A stretch of DNA of 64,000 bases from Persicitalea sp038235275 (GCA_038235275.1 JBBSUC010000008.1:70160-134159); one strand, 5' to 3'; shown: positions 42,573 to 52,210, counted from the stretch's first letter. Notes: a model not told the origin generated them from the letters alone. Numbers and translations: made by a program.

Positions 42573-42605
42573 TCTTTCTTTTTTCGGATTCTCACTCTGG
42601 TGAGT

Positions 42606-42613
42606 TAGCTTTG
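42606..42613 (+). promoter_or_regulatory. Candidate -7 element of the TonB-dependent receptor gene
   Basis: TAGCTTTG fits TAnnTTTG, giving a start near 42620 and a 20-nt leader. A small inverted repeat CTCAC-tctg-GTGAG (42591-42604) abuts it upstream. The receptor may thus be expressed separately from the secretion genes. Confidence 0.35.
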
Positions 42614-42639
42614 GCGTTCATCCCACTAGATTCTTTACC

Positions 42640-44979
42640 ATGCTGCGCCTAATTTTCTGCATCATCCTGACCACTACGCTTTGTCAGGCCCAGACGCTCA
42701 CTTCCACCCTGCGCGGCAACGTCAAGGATTTCGACACCAACCAGCCGCTGGCCGGGGCGACTGTCCAACTCGTCGGCACCGAAAAAGGTACCGTAACCGA
42801 GGCGACGGGTGCTTTTCGTTTCCACCAACTTCCTACCGGCCGCTACAATCTTTCGGTTTCGTACCTGGGCTACGAAACAGTGACCGTGCCGGAGATTTTG
42901 CTGGAATCGGGCAAGGAAAAAGTCGTGGAAGTACGGTTGAAGCAAGCAGGCAGGCAGCTCGACGCGGCCATTGTCCGCAGCAGTCGGCCCATTGCCTTCA
43001 ACAGCATCCAGACGATTACGCAAGAGCAGACGCTCCGCTACGCCGCCACCTACCTCGATCCGGCCCGGCTGGCGGTTTCGTTTCCCGGCGTGGCCACGGC
43101 CAACGATCAGGCCAACGGGTTGGTGATCAGGGGCAACAATCCTAACGGAATGCAGTGGCGGCTCGAAGGCGTCGAAATTGTAAACCCCAATCACACCTCC
43201 AACGCCGGGACGTTCAGCGACCGCGCTACCCAAACGGGCGGTGGGGTCAATATTCTGAGTACCCAGTTGATGGGCGACTCGTATTTCCTGACGGGTGCTT
43301 TTCCCGCCGAGTACGGCAATGCCCTATCGGGCGTGATGGATATGCGACTACGCAAGGGCAACGACGAGAAGCAGGAATTCACCGCCCAGGCCGGACTTAT
43401 CGGTTTCGATGTGGCGGCGGAAGGGCCTTTGTCCAAAAAGTCGAAGGCGTCGTACCTGGTCAACTACCGCTACTCATTCACCGGGTTGCTGGGCGCGTTG
43501 GGCGTCACCTTCGGTGGCGAGGATATTCGTTACCAGGATTTATCCTTCAATCTTACTTTCCCTAATAAAAAGGCGGGCGAGTTCAGCGTGTTCGGCATGG
43601 GCGGCGCAAGTAGCAACATCTTCAAAGCCAGCCTCGACACAAGCGAATGGGTTTTCCAAAAGGATGGCTACGACATAGATTTCAGCAGTAAAATGGGGGC
43701 CTTGGGCGTAACACACACGGTGCAACTGGGTGCGAAGACGGGATTGAAAACAGTGCTGGTCGCATCGGCGCTGGAGAACTCGCGCAACGGCTATATCCAT
43801 TCCATGGCCAACACCCAAAAACGCTTCCTGACCGAGCAGGACGCCAACCGTAAAACCCGCATTTCATTCACCACAGCCCTTAGTCATCGCATAACTACCA
43901 GCAGTTTACTTAAAGCAGGATTATTTTTAACCTACCAATCCGATAGTGTAAAGTCAGTCACGAATGACCAGGTAGCGGAAGGCCGCTTGCAAGGCATGAT
44001 TATCCAGCCCTACGTCTCGTGGCAATGGCAGCCTACCGCCCGTCTGACGACCGATGTCGGGCTGCATTACCTCCACTACACCTACAACAACACCCAGTCG
44101 CTGGAACCCCGGGCATCCATCCGTTTCCAGGCCGATCGGCAGAATTCGTTCAGTTTGTCCTACGGTCTGCACAGCCAGTTGCAGCAGCCACAGGTCTATC
44201 TTTCGGTGGTCGAGTTGGGTCAATCCAAAGAGACTTTACCCAATCGACGGCTCGAACCCACCCGTGCCCACCATTTCGTGGCGGGGTACCAGCGCAACTT
44301 TGGCACGCTGGGAAATCTAAAAGTAGAGGCGTATTTGCAAAGCATCTTCAACGTCCCCATCGCCACCGGTGATCCAACGTTGAGCCAACGTCCGATCCCG
44401 ACTTTCTCTACGCTCAACCAGGTGGAGAGTTTTGTGGATCAGCCACTTACCAACGCCGGGTCGGGGCGTAATTACGGGATCGAGGTTAGCTACAACAAAT
44501 ATCTGACGGATGATTTTTACCTGATGGTATCGGGTTCGCTTTATAACGCCACCTACGTGGCGAGCGACGGCATTCGGCGTAACACGCGTTATAACGGCAA
44601 CCACACCTTCAGCCTGACGAGTGGCCGGGAGTTCAAAACGCAGAAAAACGGCATTTGGGGCATCAATGCCCGGCTGATTTGGCTGGGTGGTTTCCGTGAC
44701 ACGCCCATTAACGTCGATGCTTCGCGGGCGCAAGGCCGAACGGTGTACGTCCTTAAAGATGCTTTCACCGTTAAAATGAAGGACTACTTCCGGCCCGACT
44801 TACGGATTTACTGGAAGAAAAACCACCCGCGTTACAGTCGCACCATCGCCCTCGACATCCAGAACGTCAGCAGTACCCAAAACCAGGCGTACAGCTATTA
44901 CGACATTCTGCAGCGGCAGTTGGTGCAGAAGTTCCAGTTAGGGCTGATTCCCATTTTGAGCTATCGGTGGGAGTTTTGA
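42640..44979 (+). CDS. TonB-dependent receptor with carboxypeptidase-regulatory-like N-domain
   Basis: Outer-membrane receptor for energy-dependent uptake; ligand unknown. The 779-residue protein has a signal peptide (LRLIFCIILTTTLCQAQ), a CarboxypepD_reg-like domain (LRGNVKDFDTNQPLAGATVQ ... LGYETVTVPEILLESG), a plug domain (PGVATANDQANGLVIRGNNP, WRLEGVEIVNPNHT, FPAEYGNALSGVMDMRLRKG) and a beta-barrel ending ILSYRWEF. It is shorter than SusC proteins, with no SusD next to it, so a small ligand is more likely than a glycan. It lies 67 bp after the TolC gene. Confidence 0.92.
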   Translation: MLRLIFCIILTTTLCQAQTLTSTLRGNVKDFDTNQPLAGATVQLVGTEKGTVTEATGAFRFHQLPTGRYNLSVSYLGYETVTVPEILLESGKEKVVEVRLKQAGRQLDAAIVRSSRPIAFNSIQTITQEQTLRYAATYLDPARLAVSFPGVATANDQANGLVIRGNNPNGMQWRLEGVEIVNPNHTSNAGTFSDRATQTGGGVNILSTQLMGDSYFLTGAFPAEYGNALSGVMDMRLRKGNDEKQEFTAQAGLIGFDVAAEGPLSKKSKASYLVNYRYSFTGLLGALGVTFGGEDIRYQDLSFNLTFPNKKAGEFSVFGMGGASSNIFKASLDTSEWVFQKDGYDIDFSSKMGALGVTHTVQLGAKTGLKTVLVASALENSRNGYIHSMANTQKRFLTEQDANRKTRISFTTALSHRITTSSLLKAGLFLTYQSDSVKSVTNDQVAEGRLQGMIIQPYVSWQWQPTARLTTDVGLHYLHYTYNNTQSLEPRASIRFQADRQNSFSLSYGLHSQLQQPQVYLSVVELGQSKETLPNRRLEPTRAHHFVAGYQRNFGTLGNLKVEAYLQSIFNVPIATGDPTLSQRPIPTFSTLNQVESFVDQPLTNAGSGRNYGIEVSYNKYLTDDFYLMVSGSLYNATYVASDGIRRNTRYNGNHTFSLTSGREFKTQKNGIWGINARLIWLGGFRDTPINVDASRAQGRTVYVLKDAFTVKMKDYFRPDLRIYWKKNHPRYSRTIALDIQNVSSTQNQAYSYYDILQRQLVQKFQLGLIPILSYRWEF

Positions 44980-44985
44980 AGGCAA

Positions 44986-45022
44986 CAAAAAAAAGACCTG
45001 CTTCAATGAATGAAGCAGGTCT
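44986..45022 (-). terminator. Intrinsic terminator for leftward transcription
   Basis: AGACCTGCTTCA (44994-45005) pairs perfectly with 45011-45022 around ATGAA. Read leftward the stem is followed by a run of T (the A-run at 44986-44994), so it best serves xerD transcripts; read rightward it may still act on the receptor mRNA. Confidence 0.75.
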
Positions 45023-45175
45023 AAGCACTACCGTCCCCTCTAAGTTATTACTAATGTTGTCGGCGTACCCTTTTGGCTTGCCAACAACAGTATGTACGCA
45101 ACTAAGAAGAATTTGGATGCGAATCAGTGAAAATTAATTTGGATTTTCTGAGTTATATGTATCGCCAACGCTCAA

Positions 45176-46072
45176 TTAACCGCGCGGGTGAAACTCCGTA
45201 ATGATCTGGCGAAGATAGTCTCGGTCGAGGTGGGTGTAGATTTCGGTCGTGATGATAGATTCGTGTCCGAGCATCTCCTGCACCGCCCGCAGACTGGCCC
45301 CGCCTTCGATGAGATGCGTAGCGAATGAATGCCGAAACGTGTGCGGACTAACGTTCTTGGTGATCCCTGCCGCGTCGGCAGTGGCTTTAACAATCAGAAA
45401 AATCATAACGCGCGTGAGTTGTCTGCCCCGGCGGTTAAGAAAAACGATGTCCTCACTTTCCTTTTTTACATCGAGCTGGTTGCGGACTGTTTCCAGGTAG
45501 ATTTCGGTGTACTTAATCGCATCGCGACCAATCGGTACCAGCCGCACTTTGTCGCCTTTCCCCAGGACACGGATAAAACCGATGTCGAAGTAGCAGTTGG
45601 TCAGTTGCAAGCTCGTCAGTTCCGACACGCGCAGTCCGCTGCTGTAAAGCACTTCCAAAATAGCCCGATTGCGGGTGCCTTCGGGTGTAGAATGGTCAAT
45701 GGCTGCCAGCATTTCTTCAATTTCGGGATAGGACAGCACGTCGGGCAGCTTGCGCGGCAGCGTGGGCGACTCAATTTGTTCGGAAGGGTCTTCCTTGATG
45801 AGGTTTTCCAGCAAAAGGTATTTAAAAAAGGCTTTTAAGCCCGAGAGGAACCGCGCCTGAGTGTGGGCCGCCAAGCCGAGTTCGGTGAGGTATTTTAAGT
45901 AGCCCAGCAGGTGTTCCTCGGTGATGTCGGCGGGTGAAACGGCCAACTCTTGTAGCCCTATGTACTCACGCAGTTTCTCGGCATCATGGACGTAGGCTTC
46001 CACTGAATTACCCGAGAGCGAGCGTTCCAGGCGGAGGTAATCTTTAAAATGTTTGATGTAGCTTTGCCACAT
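45176..46072 (-). CDS. xerD: Tyrosine recombinase XerC/XerD
   Basis: Resolves chromosome dimers at dif with its partner recombinase. The 298-residue form (start MWQSYIKHFKDYLRLERSLS) has the N-terminal core-binding SAM-like domain and the catalytic domain with Arg in LYSSGLRVSELTSL, HTFRHSFATHLIEGG (His-x-x-Arg) and LGHESIITTEIYTHLD (His and the nucleophilic Tyr). Location next to aroQ is common for the XerD-type enzyme in Bacteroidota; XerC versus XerD is not certain. The frame continues upstream through repetitive sequence, so the ATG at 46072 was preferred. Confidence 0.9.
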   Translation of the reverse strand: MWQSYIKHFKDYLRLERSLSGNSVEAYVHDAEKLREYIGLQELAVSPADITEEHLLGYLKYLTELGLAAHTQARFLSGLKAFFKYLLLENLIKEDPSEQIESPTLPRKLPDVLSYPEIEEMLAAIDHSTPEGTRNRAILEVLYSSGLRVSELTSLQLTNCYFDIGFIRVLGKGDKVRLVPIGRDAIKYTEIYLETVRNQLDVKKESEDIVFLNRRGRQLTRVMIFLIVKATADAAGITKNVSPHTFRHSFATHLIEGGASLRAVQEMLGHESIITTEIYTHLDRDYLRQIITEFHPRG

Positions 46073-46200
46073 AGTTGGCTGTCGGCTGTCGGCAATGGGC
46101 AGTCGGCTATTTGGTTTCTCGCAAAGACGCAAAGTGGCAAAGAAAATCCTGGCGTCCTAGCGTCCTAGTGGTTAAAATCTAGTTCTAGCTTTAAGATGAA
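46073..46200. repeat. Word-repeat intergenic region between xerD and aroQ
   Basis: The divergent gap contains short iterated words rather than genes: GTCGGC repeated three times within 46081-46115 (TGTCGGC, TGTCGGCAATGGG, CAGTCGGC), CGCAAAGACGCAAAG followed by TGGCAAAG, and CGTCCTAGCGTCCTAG near 46155-46170. No long complementary arms are evident. It resembles in style the other word-built repeats of the window. Confidence 0.55.
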
Positions 46201-46647
46201 ATGAAAAAAATTCTTATTTTAAATGGTCCCAATTTGAATTTGCTGGGGAAGCGGGAGCCTGCTATTTATGGTAGCCAGTCGTTTGAAGACTACTTTAAGA
46301 TTCTTGAAAAGACTTTTCCTGACGAGGAATTGCATTATTTTCAGTCAAATCACGAGGGTGCGTTGCTGGATAAAATCCACGAAACGGGATTCTCGTTCGA
46401 TGGCTTGGTAATCAATGCCGGGGCCTTTACGCATACCTCAGTGGCGCTGGCCGATGCCCTTTCGGCCGTGCCGATGTCCGCCGTAGAGGTGCATATTTCC
46501 AACATTCACAAACGGGAGGCATTCCGCCACCATAGCTTTCTTACCAGCCGCTGCCAGGGCATGATTTGCGGACTGGGATTGCAGGGCTACGAATTGGCCG
46601 TTCGCTATTTGCTCGGCCTTAATTCTAAGCCCATCACAATTACATAG
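46201..46647 (+). CDS. aroQ: 3-Dehydroquinate dehydratase, type II
   Basis: Third step of the shikimate pathway. The 148-residue length suits the dodecameric type II enzyme. Motifs: ILILNGPNLNLLGKREPAIY with the catalytic Tyr (IYGS), FQSNHEGALLDKIHE, INAGAFTHTSVALADAL, and VEVHISNIHKREAFRHHSF with the His and Arg. Its last 8 bp overlap the end of the convergent amidohydrolase gene. Confidence 0.97.
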   Translation: MKKILILNGPNLNLLGKREPAIYGSQSFEDYFKILEKTFPDEELHYFQSNHEGALLDKIHETGFSFDGLVINAGAFTHTSVALADALSAVPMSAVEVHISNIHKREAFRHHSFLTSRCQGMICGLGLQGYELAVRYLLGLNSKPITIT

Positions 46648-47488
46648 ATACTTCTGGAGCGGTGGACAAACTATAAAATTGGACTGCATTTAACCCAAAG
46701 ATTTTTGCTTTTTCTTCTTTGGAAAAACTGGCTGTATACTTATCTAGGATGCCTTTTACTTCTTGATAATCACCCGCTACCAGGCTGACGGGCCAGTCGG
46801 AACCGAATAGCAGGCGGTCAGGGCCGAAAGCTTCCTGGGCAACGTCAAGGTAAGGGATAAGTTGGTCGTAGGTCCATTTTTGGTGGTCGGCTTCGGTGAC
46901 CATACCCGAAATTTTACAGGAGACGTTGTCGTAAGCCGCCAATGTGTTCAGGTCTTTTTGCCAATCGTCTATTTTTCCGGCTTTGATGTAGGGCTTGGCC
47001 AGATGGTCGACGACAAAACTTTGATCGGGGCATTGCGCCACCAGTTTTACGGCATTCGGGAGTTGGTGGGGGAAAATCAGAATGTCGTACGTGTAGCTAT
47101 GATGGTGCAACCTCCTGACGCCGCGCACGAAGGCCGGGCGCAACATAAACTCCGTCGATTCTCCCTGTAAAACGTGCCGGAATCCTTTCAACAGTTTACG
47201 CCCCTGGTACCTTTCGAGTCTTGCGTCGAGATCAGCCGCTTGCAGATCAACCCAGCCCACCACCCCCTTTATGAAGTCGTTTTTTTCGGCTAGTCCGAGC
47301 AGGAACTCCGTCTCTGCGTCGTCCTGAGCGGCCTGTACTGCTACACAGCCGTCGATTTGGTTTTGAGCCAAAACGGGCCTTAAATCCTGGGGCAGGAAAT
47401 TACGGCGGATGACCTTCATCGAGTCGTCGATCCAGGCGTCCCGGACGGGATCATACTGCCAGAAGTGCTGGTGGGCGTCGATGGTCAT
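46640..47488 (-). CDS. Amidohydrolase/lactonase (COG3618, fucono- or rhamnono-lactonase type)
   Basis: TIM-barrel metal hydrolase, probably of a sugar-acid lactone. The 282-residue protein has the metal motif IDAHQHFWQYDP (HxH), VVGWVDLQAADLDARLERYQ, GFRHVLQGESTEFML, FVVDHLAKPYIKAG and LFGSDWPVSLVAGDY (catalytic Asp), all typical of the L-fucono-1,5-lactonase/2-pyrone-4,6-dicarboxylate group. It lies at the end of the leftward sugar-acid cluster, suggesting a role in lactone opening; substrate is inference. Confidence 0.88.
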   Translation of the reverse strand: MTIDAHQHFWQYDPVRDAWIDDSMKVIRRNFLPQDLRPVLAQNQIDGCVAVQAAQDDAETEFLLGLAEKNDFIKGVVGWVDLQAADLDARLERYQGRKLLKGFRHVLQGESTEFMLRPAFVRGVRRLHHHSYTYDILIFPHQLPNAVKLVAQCPDQSFVVDHLAKPYIKAGKIDDWQKDLNTLAAYDNVSCKISGMVTEADHQKWTYDQLIPYLDVAQEAFGPDRLLFGSDWPVSLVAGDYQEVKGILDKYTASFSKEEKAKIFGLNAVQFYSLSTAPEVSM

Positions 47489-47587
47489 GGATTTAGGGTA
47501 GGTTTTTAAAGCTCTTCTTTATCGAGCCACGCCATGACGCTCAAACAAATTCTTGAAAATCAAGCGTTTTCATAAGGAATAACTTTT

Positions 47588-48481
47588 CTAACTCAAAAAC
47601 ATCCCGATCACTTTCTCTCTCATTTTCTTTCCGTCGGGATCGGCAACCGTTTTTAACTCACAAAGCTTTTCCGCCCACTCCGACGTTCGAATACGGATCG
47701 GCGGGTCAGGATTTTCGGCGACCTGCACCACCACCTCAGCGACTTGGTCGGGGGTTTGGTGAACGGGCTTCGTGGTTGTGCCAGTAGCTGCTGCGGCAGC
47801 CGATGCTGCCGCAGCACGCTTTTGCATCCCGCCGAGGTATTTCTGCAAAATAGGAGCATACTCGTCTTCGGGCATTCCTTGGTCCAATCCCATTTTTTTG
47901 GTGACCGATTTCATGAATTCTGAGGAAATACCACCCGGCTCGACGGCGGTAAAGTGAATGCCGAAAGGTTCGGTCAGGTAACAGGCCAACGCTTCGGTGT
48001 AGCCCTCCACGGCAAATTTTGCGCCGCTATACAAATCACTGAAAGGCTGTCCTACCAAGCCGCCGACCGAGGTAATATTGATAATGTGGCCGCTGCGCTG
48101 CTTACGCATGTACGGAATCACGGCCTTGGTGGTGTACACCACGCTCAAATAATTGACTTCTGTCACCCATTCTATTTCTTCATAGGTGGCCTGCTCGGTA
48201 CTCTTGGCGAAACCCGCCCCGGCGTTGTTGACCAGAATATCGATTCGGCATTCTTTTTCAATAATTCGGGCGATGCAGGAATTGATACTCTCGATATTTG
48301 TCACATCCATCTCCTCGGTCAGCACGCTGACGCCTTTCTCAGCGGCCTTGGTCAATAGGTCGTCTTTCTTGTCCAGATTACGCATGGTGGCGTAAACGCT
48401 ATGACCTTTTTGCGCGAACTGCACGGCTGTGGCCAGGCCCAGGCCCGAAGAGGTGCCTGTGATAACAATTACTTTGCTCAT
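47588..48481 (-). CDS. SDR family NAD(P)-dependent oxidoreductase
   Basis: Short-chain dehydrogenase of unknown substrate. The 297-residue chain has TGTSSGLGLATAVQFAQKGH (TGxxxGxG), DVTN, LVNNAGAGFAKST (NNAG), ITSVGGLVGQPFSDLYSGAK with the Ser and YxxxK pair, and EPGGISSEFM. An alanine-rich run (~220-230) is unusual. In context it could act on a 2-keto-3-deoxy sugar acid or alcohol, but the sequence alone is closer to general 17-beta-HSD-like SDRs. Confidence 0.9.
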   Translation of the reverse strand: MSKVIVITGTSSGLGLATAVQFAQKGHSVYATMRNLDKKDDLLTKAAEKGVSVLTEEMDVTNIESINSCIARIIEKECRIDILVNNAGAGFAKSTEQATYEEIEWVTEVNYLSVVYTTKAVIPYMRKQRSGHIINITSVGGLVGQPFSDLYSGAKFAVEGYTEALACYLTEPFGIHFTAVEPGGISSEFMKSVTKKMGLDQGMPEDEYAPILQKYLGGMQKRAAAASAAAAATGTTTKPVHQTPDQVAEVVVQVAENPDPPIRIRTSEWAEKLCELKTVADPDGKKMREKVIGMFLS

Positions 48482-48535
48482 AAAAATCGTTACTTGAAAA
48501 CCTCTGAAAGATTTAACTCAACGAAAAACAATCAT

Positions 48536-50182
48536 CTACAACGACACGCCCCGCTTCCATGGAATGAAATCGTCCTGATTATTCAACACCGCCTTCACGG
48601 TCGTTTCGCCGCTGGCCACGGCGATCACGAAATCCATGAGCCGCTCGGCGGCGGCGGGAATGGTTTCGCTGCCTTCGATGATACCGCCTGTGTTGAAGTC
48701 CATGATGTCGTGCATTTTGTTGAACAGCTTGGTATTGCTGGACACCTTCACGACGGGTACGATGGGATTACCCGTGGGTGTTCCTAACCCCGTGGTAAAC
48801 AACACGATCGTCGCCCCAGACCCTACTTCGGCGGTGGTCGATTCCACGTCATTACCGGGGGTGCAGAGCAGCGTCAGACCTGGTTTGGTGGCTTTTTCGG
48901 GGTAGTCCAGGACGTCCACCACGGGCGAAGAGCCGCCCTTCTTGGCTGCCCCGGCAGACTTGATGGCATCGGTGATAAGACCATCCTTGATATTACCCGG
49001 CGAGGGGTTCATGTCGAAGCCCGAACCCGCCGCCGTGGCGCGTTGGCTGTACGTACGCATCAGGTGCGCGAAGCGGTCAGCGGTGGGCCGGTCCACGCAG
49101 CGGTCGGCGAGGTTCTGCTCCACCCCACAGAGTTCGGGAAACTCGGCCAGCATCACTTTGCCTTGCAAGGCCACGAGCATATCGGAAAAATAGCCCAGCG
49201 TCGGGTTAGCCGAAATACCCGAAAATCCGTCGGAGCCACCGCATTCCAAACCCACGCAGAGTTGCGACAAGGGTGCCTCAGCTCGTTCCAGTTCGTTTGC
49301 GGCTTTCAAGCCCAGCAGCGTTTGCTTCAAGGCCAGGTCGATGATATCGTCCTTACCCCCCAGCGTTTGGTGGTTCAGAATATGCACGGGGCGGTCGAAG
49401 CCGGGTACGCGCTTCTCAATTTCCTGCGCTAGAATGCTTTCTTCGGCATTTTGGCAGCCTAAGCTTAACACCGTTGCACCAGCCACGTTGGGGTTCGTGA
49501 TGTAGCCCGCAATTAAGCCACAGAGTGCCTGAGCATCCTGCCGGGTGCCGCCGCAACCCGACTGGTGGGTAATGAATTTAATGCCGTCCACATTCGGAAA
49601 AACGGCAGACACCGCTTTCTTTTTGGGCGTGGAGGGAAGTTCCGTTTGCAGGATTTCGGTCGTCTGACCCGCCTGGATCATTGCCAGAATATTCTCGGCT
49701 TTGTCCTGGTAGGGCGTGGTCGTTTCGTAGCCCAATGCTTTCGTTAGGGCCTTTTTAAGCGTTTCCACGTTGTGGTTTTCGCAAAACACCAGCGGCACCA
49801 CCAGCCAGTAATTAGCCGTACCAACGCTCCCATCGCTGCGGTGGAAACCCTTGAAGGTAGCATTCTCGTACTTCGAAACATCGGGAGCCAACCATTGGTA
49901 GCTACTCTCACGGACGGTGAGTGGGTTGGCCGCGTGTTTGGTGTTAAAAACGTTCAGCCAACTGCCGCGCTTGATCTCATTCTGGGCCTTGCCGACCAGC
50001 ACGCCGTACATCTGCACTTCGTCGCCGGGGGCAAAGTCTCGGGCGGCAAACTTATGCTTGGCGGCGATGTCCTCGGTCAATGTGTAAGATTCTCCATCCA
50101 GAGCCAGTTCGTCACCTTTCCTAAGGTCGGTTAGGGCAACGATGACGTTGTCGGAAGGATGGACTTTGAGTATTTTATTCAC
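48536..50182 (-). CDS. uxaA: UxaA family hydro-lyase (altronate dehydratase-like)
   Basis: Dehydrates D-altronate (or a related aldonate) to a 2-keto-3-deoxy acid. About 548 residues: an N-terminal SAF domain (ILKVHPSDNVIVALTDL ... GDEVQMYGVLVGKA), a short linker with FKGFHRSDGSVGTANYWLVV, and the UxaA C-domain (HQSGCGGTRQDAQALCGLIA; CQNAEESILAQEIEK; CVGLECGGSDGFSGISANPT; LCTPGNDVESTTAEVGSGAT). Both halves of UxaA are fused as usual. The GTG at 50182 is taken as start; a TTG 15 codons upstream would increase the overlap with uxaB. The 8-bp overlap suggests translational coupling. Confidence 0.9.
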   Translation of the reverse strand: MNKILKVHPSDNVIVALTDLRKGDELALDGESYTLTEDIAAKHKFAARDFAPGDEVQMYGVLVGKAQNEIKRGSWLNVFNTKHAANPLTVRESSYQWLAPDVSKYENATFKGFHRSDGSVGTANYWLVVPLVFCENHNVETLKKALTKALGYETTTPYQDKAENILAMIQAGQTTEILQTELPSTPKKKAVSAVFPNVDGIKFITHQSGCGGTRQDAQALCGLIAGYITNPNVAGATVLSLGCQNAEESILAQEIEKRVPGFDRPVHILNHQTLGGKDDIIDLALKQTLLGLKAANELERAEAPLSQLCVGLECGGSDGFSGISANPTLGYFSDMLVALQGKVMLAEFPELCGVEQNLADRCVDRPTADRFAHLMRTYSQRATAAGSGFDMNPSPGNIKDGLITDAIKSAGAAKKGGSSPVVDVLDYPEKATKPGLTLLCTPGNDVESTTAEVGSGATIVLFTTGLGTPTGNPIVPVVKVSSNTKLFNKMHDIMDFNTGGIIEGSETIPAAAERLMDFVIAVASGETTVKAVLNNQDDFIPWKRGVSL

Positions 50183-51662
50183 GAATGATCTGGTTAAATA
50201 ATTCCAAGCTGAATTTTGGGCTTTCAATGATTTCTTTCAAAAAGTTGGTCACGTCGGCTTGAAATCCTTCCATTTTGGTTAGATCCATTTCCCATAATTC
50301 TTCGGCTTTCAATACACTTTCTACAAGCGTCGGCACATCCTCAGTAGAATTCCAGAAGCTCATGAGTTGTCCGGCGTCCGGGTCGTTCAGGAAGTAATCC
50401 CGGCCGTTGGCGAGGCCGTAATATTTGCCGTCTTCTTCGCGCTCCACCTTCATGAAGCGTAGATAACTGGCGAAACCAAAGGCCATGTGCGAGCGGTCCG
50501 CAGGTGATTGAGCGTACCAGTTTTCGATCAGCTTCACGCAACGCATCTTGATTTTAGACGTGTAGTTTAAACTTATGGACAACCACTTGTGGTCCAAATG
50601 CGAATTGCTAAAACGGTCGATGACGGCTTCGGCAAAGGCGTCGATTTCGGTCTTGTCGATGTTTGGCCCCAGGCTCTTGGCAATTTCGTCGAACATTAGC
50701 CCGCGCATGAATTTCAGGAACGCGGCATCGCGCATGGCTTCCTTTACCGTCACGAAACCCGCCAAATACGCCAGCCCCGTGCAGAAAGTGTGCGGCGCGT
50801 TGAGTAGCCGCAGCTTCAATTCCTTATACTTCTCGATAGATGGCTCAATCTTTACGCCCGCATCGACTTCGTGAAACGAGAGTTTCGACTTGATGCTGCC
50901 ATCGCCTTCAATGGCCCACAGACGGTAGGGCTCGGCCATAATCATCAAGTCGTCGTGGTAGCCAAACTTGGCTTCCAATTCAGCTTTCTGGGCGCCCTTA
51001 ATTTCACCCGGTACGATGCGGTCCACCAGCGAGTTGCAGAACTGATTGGCTTCGTTGAGCCAGCTCACGAAGGCAACATCCAGCCGATTGTAGGCCGCTA
51101 GTTGGTTCACGATGCCGTGCAGCATCTTGCCGTTTTCCGAAATTAATTCTGTCGGAACGATTACCAGTCCTTTCTGCGTGTCGCCGCCAAAAGCTTCGTA
51201 GCGCTTGTGCAAAATAGCCAGCAACTTCGCCGGAAAGGACGATGGTGGATTGTCAAAAATCGACTCCTCCTCGTAGGTAATCCCAACTTCCGTGGTATTG
51301 GAAACGACCACCGTCAGATCTGGGGTCTCGGCTACGGCCAGGATTTCGTCCCACTCGTCGGAGGCCGTCAGCACTCGGCTAATGGCACAATTGACAATAT
51401 TTTCTTCCACTTCCTTTCCATCGACAATGCCCCGCACTACGGTCGTAAAGCAGCCATCCTGCTCACCATAGGCCGAAATATCCCCCCGCGAGGTAGACTT
51501 GACCACCACCACGCGGCCTTTGAAAATGCCCTGCTTATTGGCTTTGTCAATAAAGTACAGCGGTAGGCCCCGCAGCAGCACGCCCGTGCCAAAGAACAGG
51601 GCTTTTTCGGGGTAATTGACGATTTCGGAATTCGGTGCGTTTTGTTTGTTTAAAGAATTCAT
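50175..51662 (-). CDS. uxaB: Tagaturonate reductase (mannitol dehydrogenase family)
   Basis: NADH-dependent reduction of tagaturonate to altronate, the step before UxaA. The 495-residue protein has the N-terminal NAD domain (FGTGVLLRGLPLYFIDKANK; VVVSNTTEVGITYEE), LIVPTELISENG and the C-terminal domain with INAPHTFCTG-like LLNAPHTFCTGLAYLAG and the Lys in HKWLSISLNYTSKIKMRCVK region. It precedes uxaA in the operon, so a galacturonate-type route is indicated; no uronate isomerase (uxaC) is visible in the window. Confidence 0.9.
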   Translation of the reverse strand: MNSLNKQNAPNSEIVNYPEKALFFGTGVLLRGLPLYFIDKANKQGIFKGRVVVVKSTSRGDISAYGEQDGCFTTVVRGIVDGKEVEENIVNCAISRVLTASDEWDEILAVAETPDLTVVVSNTTEVGITYEEESIFDNPPSSFPAKLLAILHKRYEAFGGDTQKGLVIVPTELISENGKMLHGIVNQLAAYNRLDVAFVSWLNEANQFCNSLVDRIVPGEIKGAQKAELEAKFGYHDDLMIMAEPYRLWAIEGDGSIKSKLSFHEVDAGVKIEPSIEKYKELKLRLLNAPHTFCTGLAYLAGFVTVKEAMRDAAFLKFMRGLMFDEIAKSLGPNIDKTEIDAFAEAVIDRFSNSHLDHKWLSISLNYTSKIKMRCVKLIENWYAQSPADRSHMAFGFASYLRFMKVEREEDGKYYGLANGRDYFLNDPDAGQLMSFWNSTEDVPTLVESVLKAEELWEMDLTKMEGFQADVTNFLKEIIESPKFSLELFNQIIRE

Positions 51663-51785
51663 TCGATGGTTTATAAAGTAGTTTTGCCTTTATGGACTAC
51701 AATTTGGGGGCTTTCTCCCCGACAAAGGGCGGTAATGATTTTTTAGTTGCCATGTAGAAGCGGAAGGCTACGGAGGTGCCCCTGA

Positions 51786-52121
51786 TTACGGCAGTTGAAA
51801 CACCCGCTCCATAAGCACCCACTTCTCCCCTGGTTTCGCGCCAGGCAGGGCTTGCTGAAAACCCCACATGAGGTCTTCCCATTCCACCGATTTGGGATTC
51901 TGGTTGATTTCATCCATTCGCTCGAATGAGAACGTATCATCCACTTCCATAATCATGAACATCCGGTTGCCAAACCGATATATCTCCATGTTCATCACCC
52001 CCGCCTTGCGGATATTCTGGTCGATCTCCGGCCAGAAATTTTCTGGCGCGTGATGCCACTTATATTTTTCAATTAGGTTAGGGTCGTCTTTTAAGTCGAG
52101 GGCGAGGCAGTAACGGGTCAT
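51786..52121 (-). CDS. L-rhamnose/L-fucose mutarotase family protein
   Basis: Converts sugar anomers (alpha/beta). The 111-residue protein matches the RhaM fold: RYCLALDLKDDPNLIEKYKW, HHAPENFWPEIDQNIRKAGV, MEIYRFGNRMFMIMEVDDTF, WEDLMWGFQQALPGAKPGEK and the end WVLMERVFQLP. The conserved His and Tyr positions are present. It is the first gene of the leftward sugar cluster and divergent from the sulfatase gene. Rhamnose versus fucose cannot be decided from sequence; fucose suits the fucono-lactonase-like gene in the cluster. Confidence 0.9.
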   Translation of the reverse strand: MTRYCLALDLKDDPNLIEKYKWHHAPENFWPEIDQNIRKAGVMNMEIYRFGNRMFMIMEVDDTFSFERMDEINQNPKSVEWEDLMWGFQQALPGAKPGEKWVLMERVFQLP

Positions 52122-52210
52122 TTTAGCTGAAAGTGGAGAGTTGACATAAGTAAAAATAGTCTCGCAATTACTTAAATTGGTTGTAGTTCAGCCAGAAATT
52201 CGCATTCAGC

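Noticed and set aside
43155..43565. Several Arg-rich frames within the TonB-dependent receptor gene
   Set aside because: Frame shadows; the receptor is complete and in frame throughout.
51663..51785. Possible terminator or gene between the mutarotase and uxaB genes
   Set aside because: Only a 4-bp GGGG/CCCC pairing is present and the short frame there has no family features.
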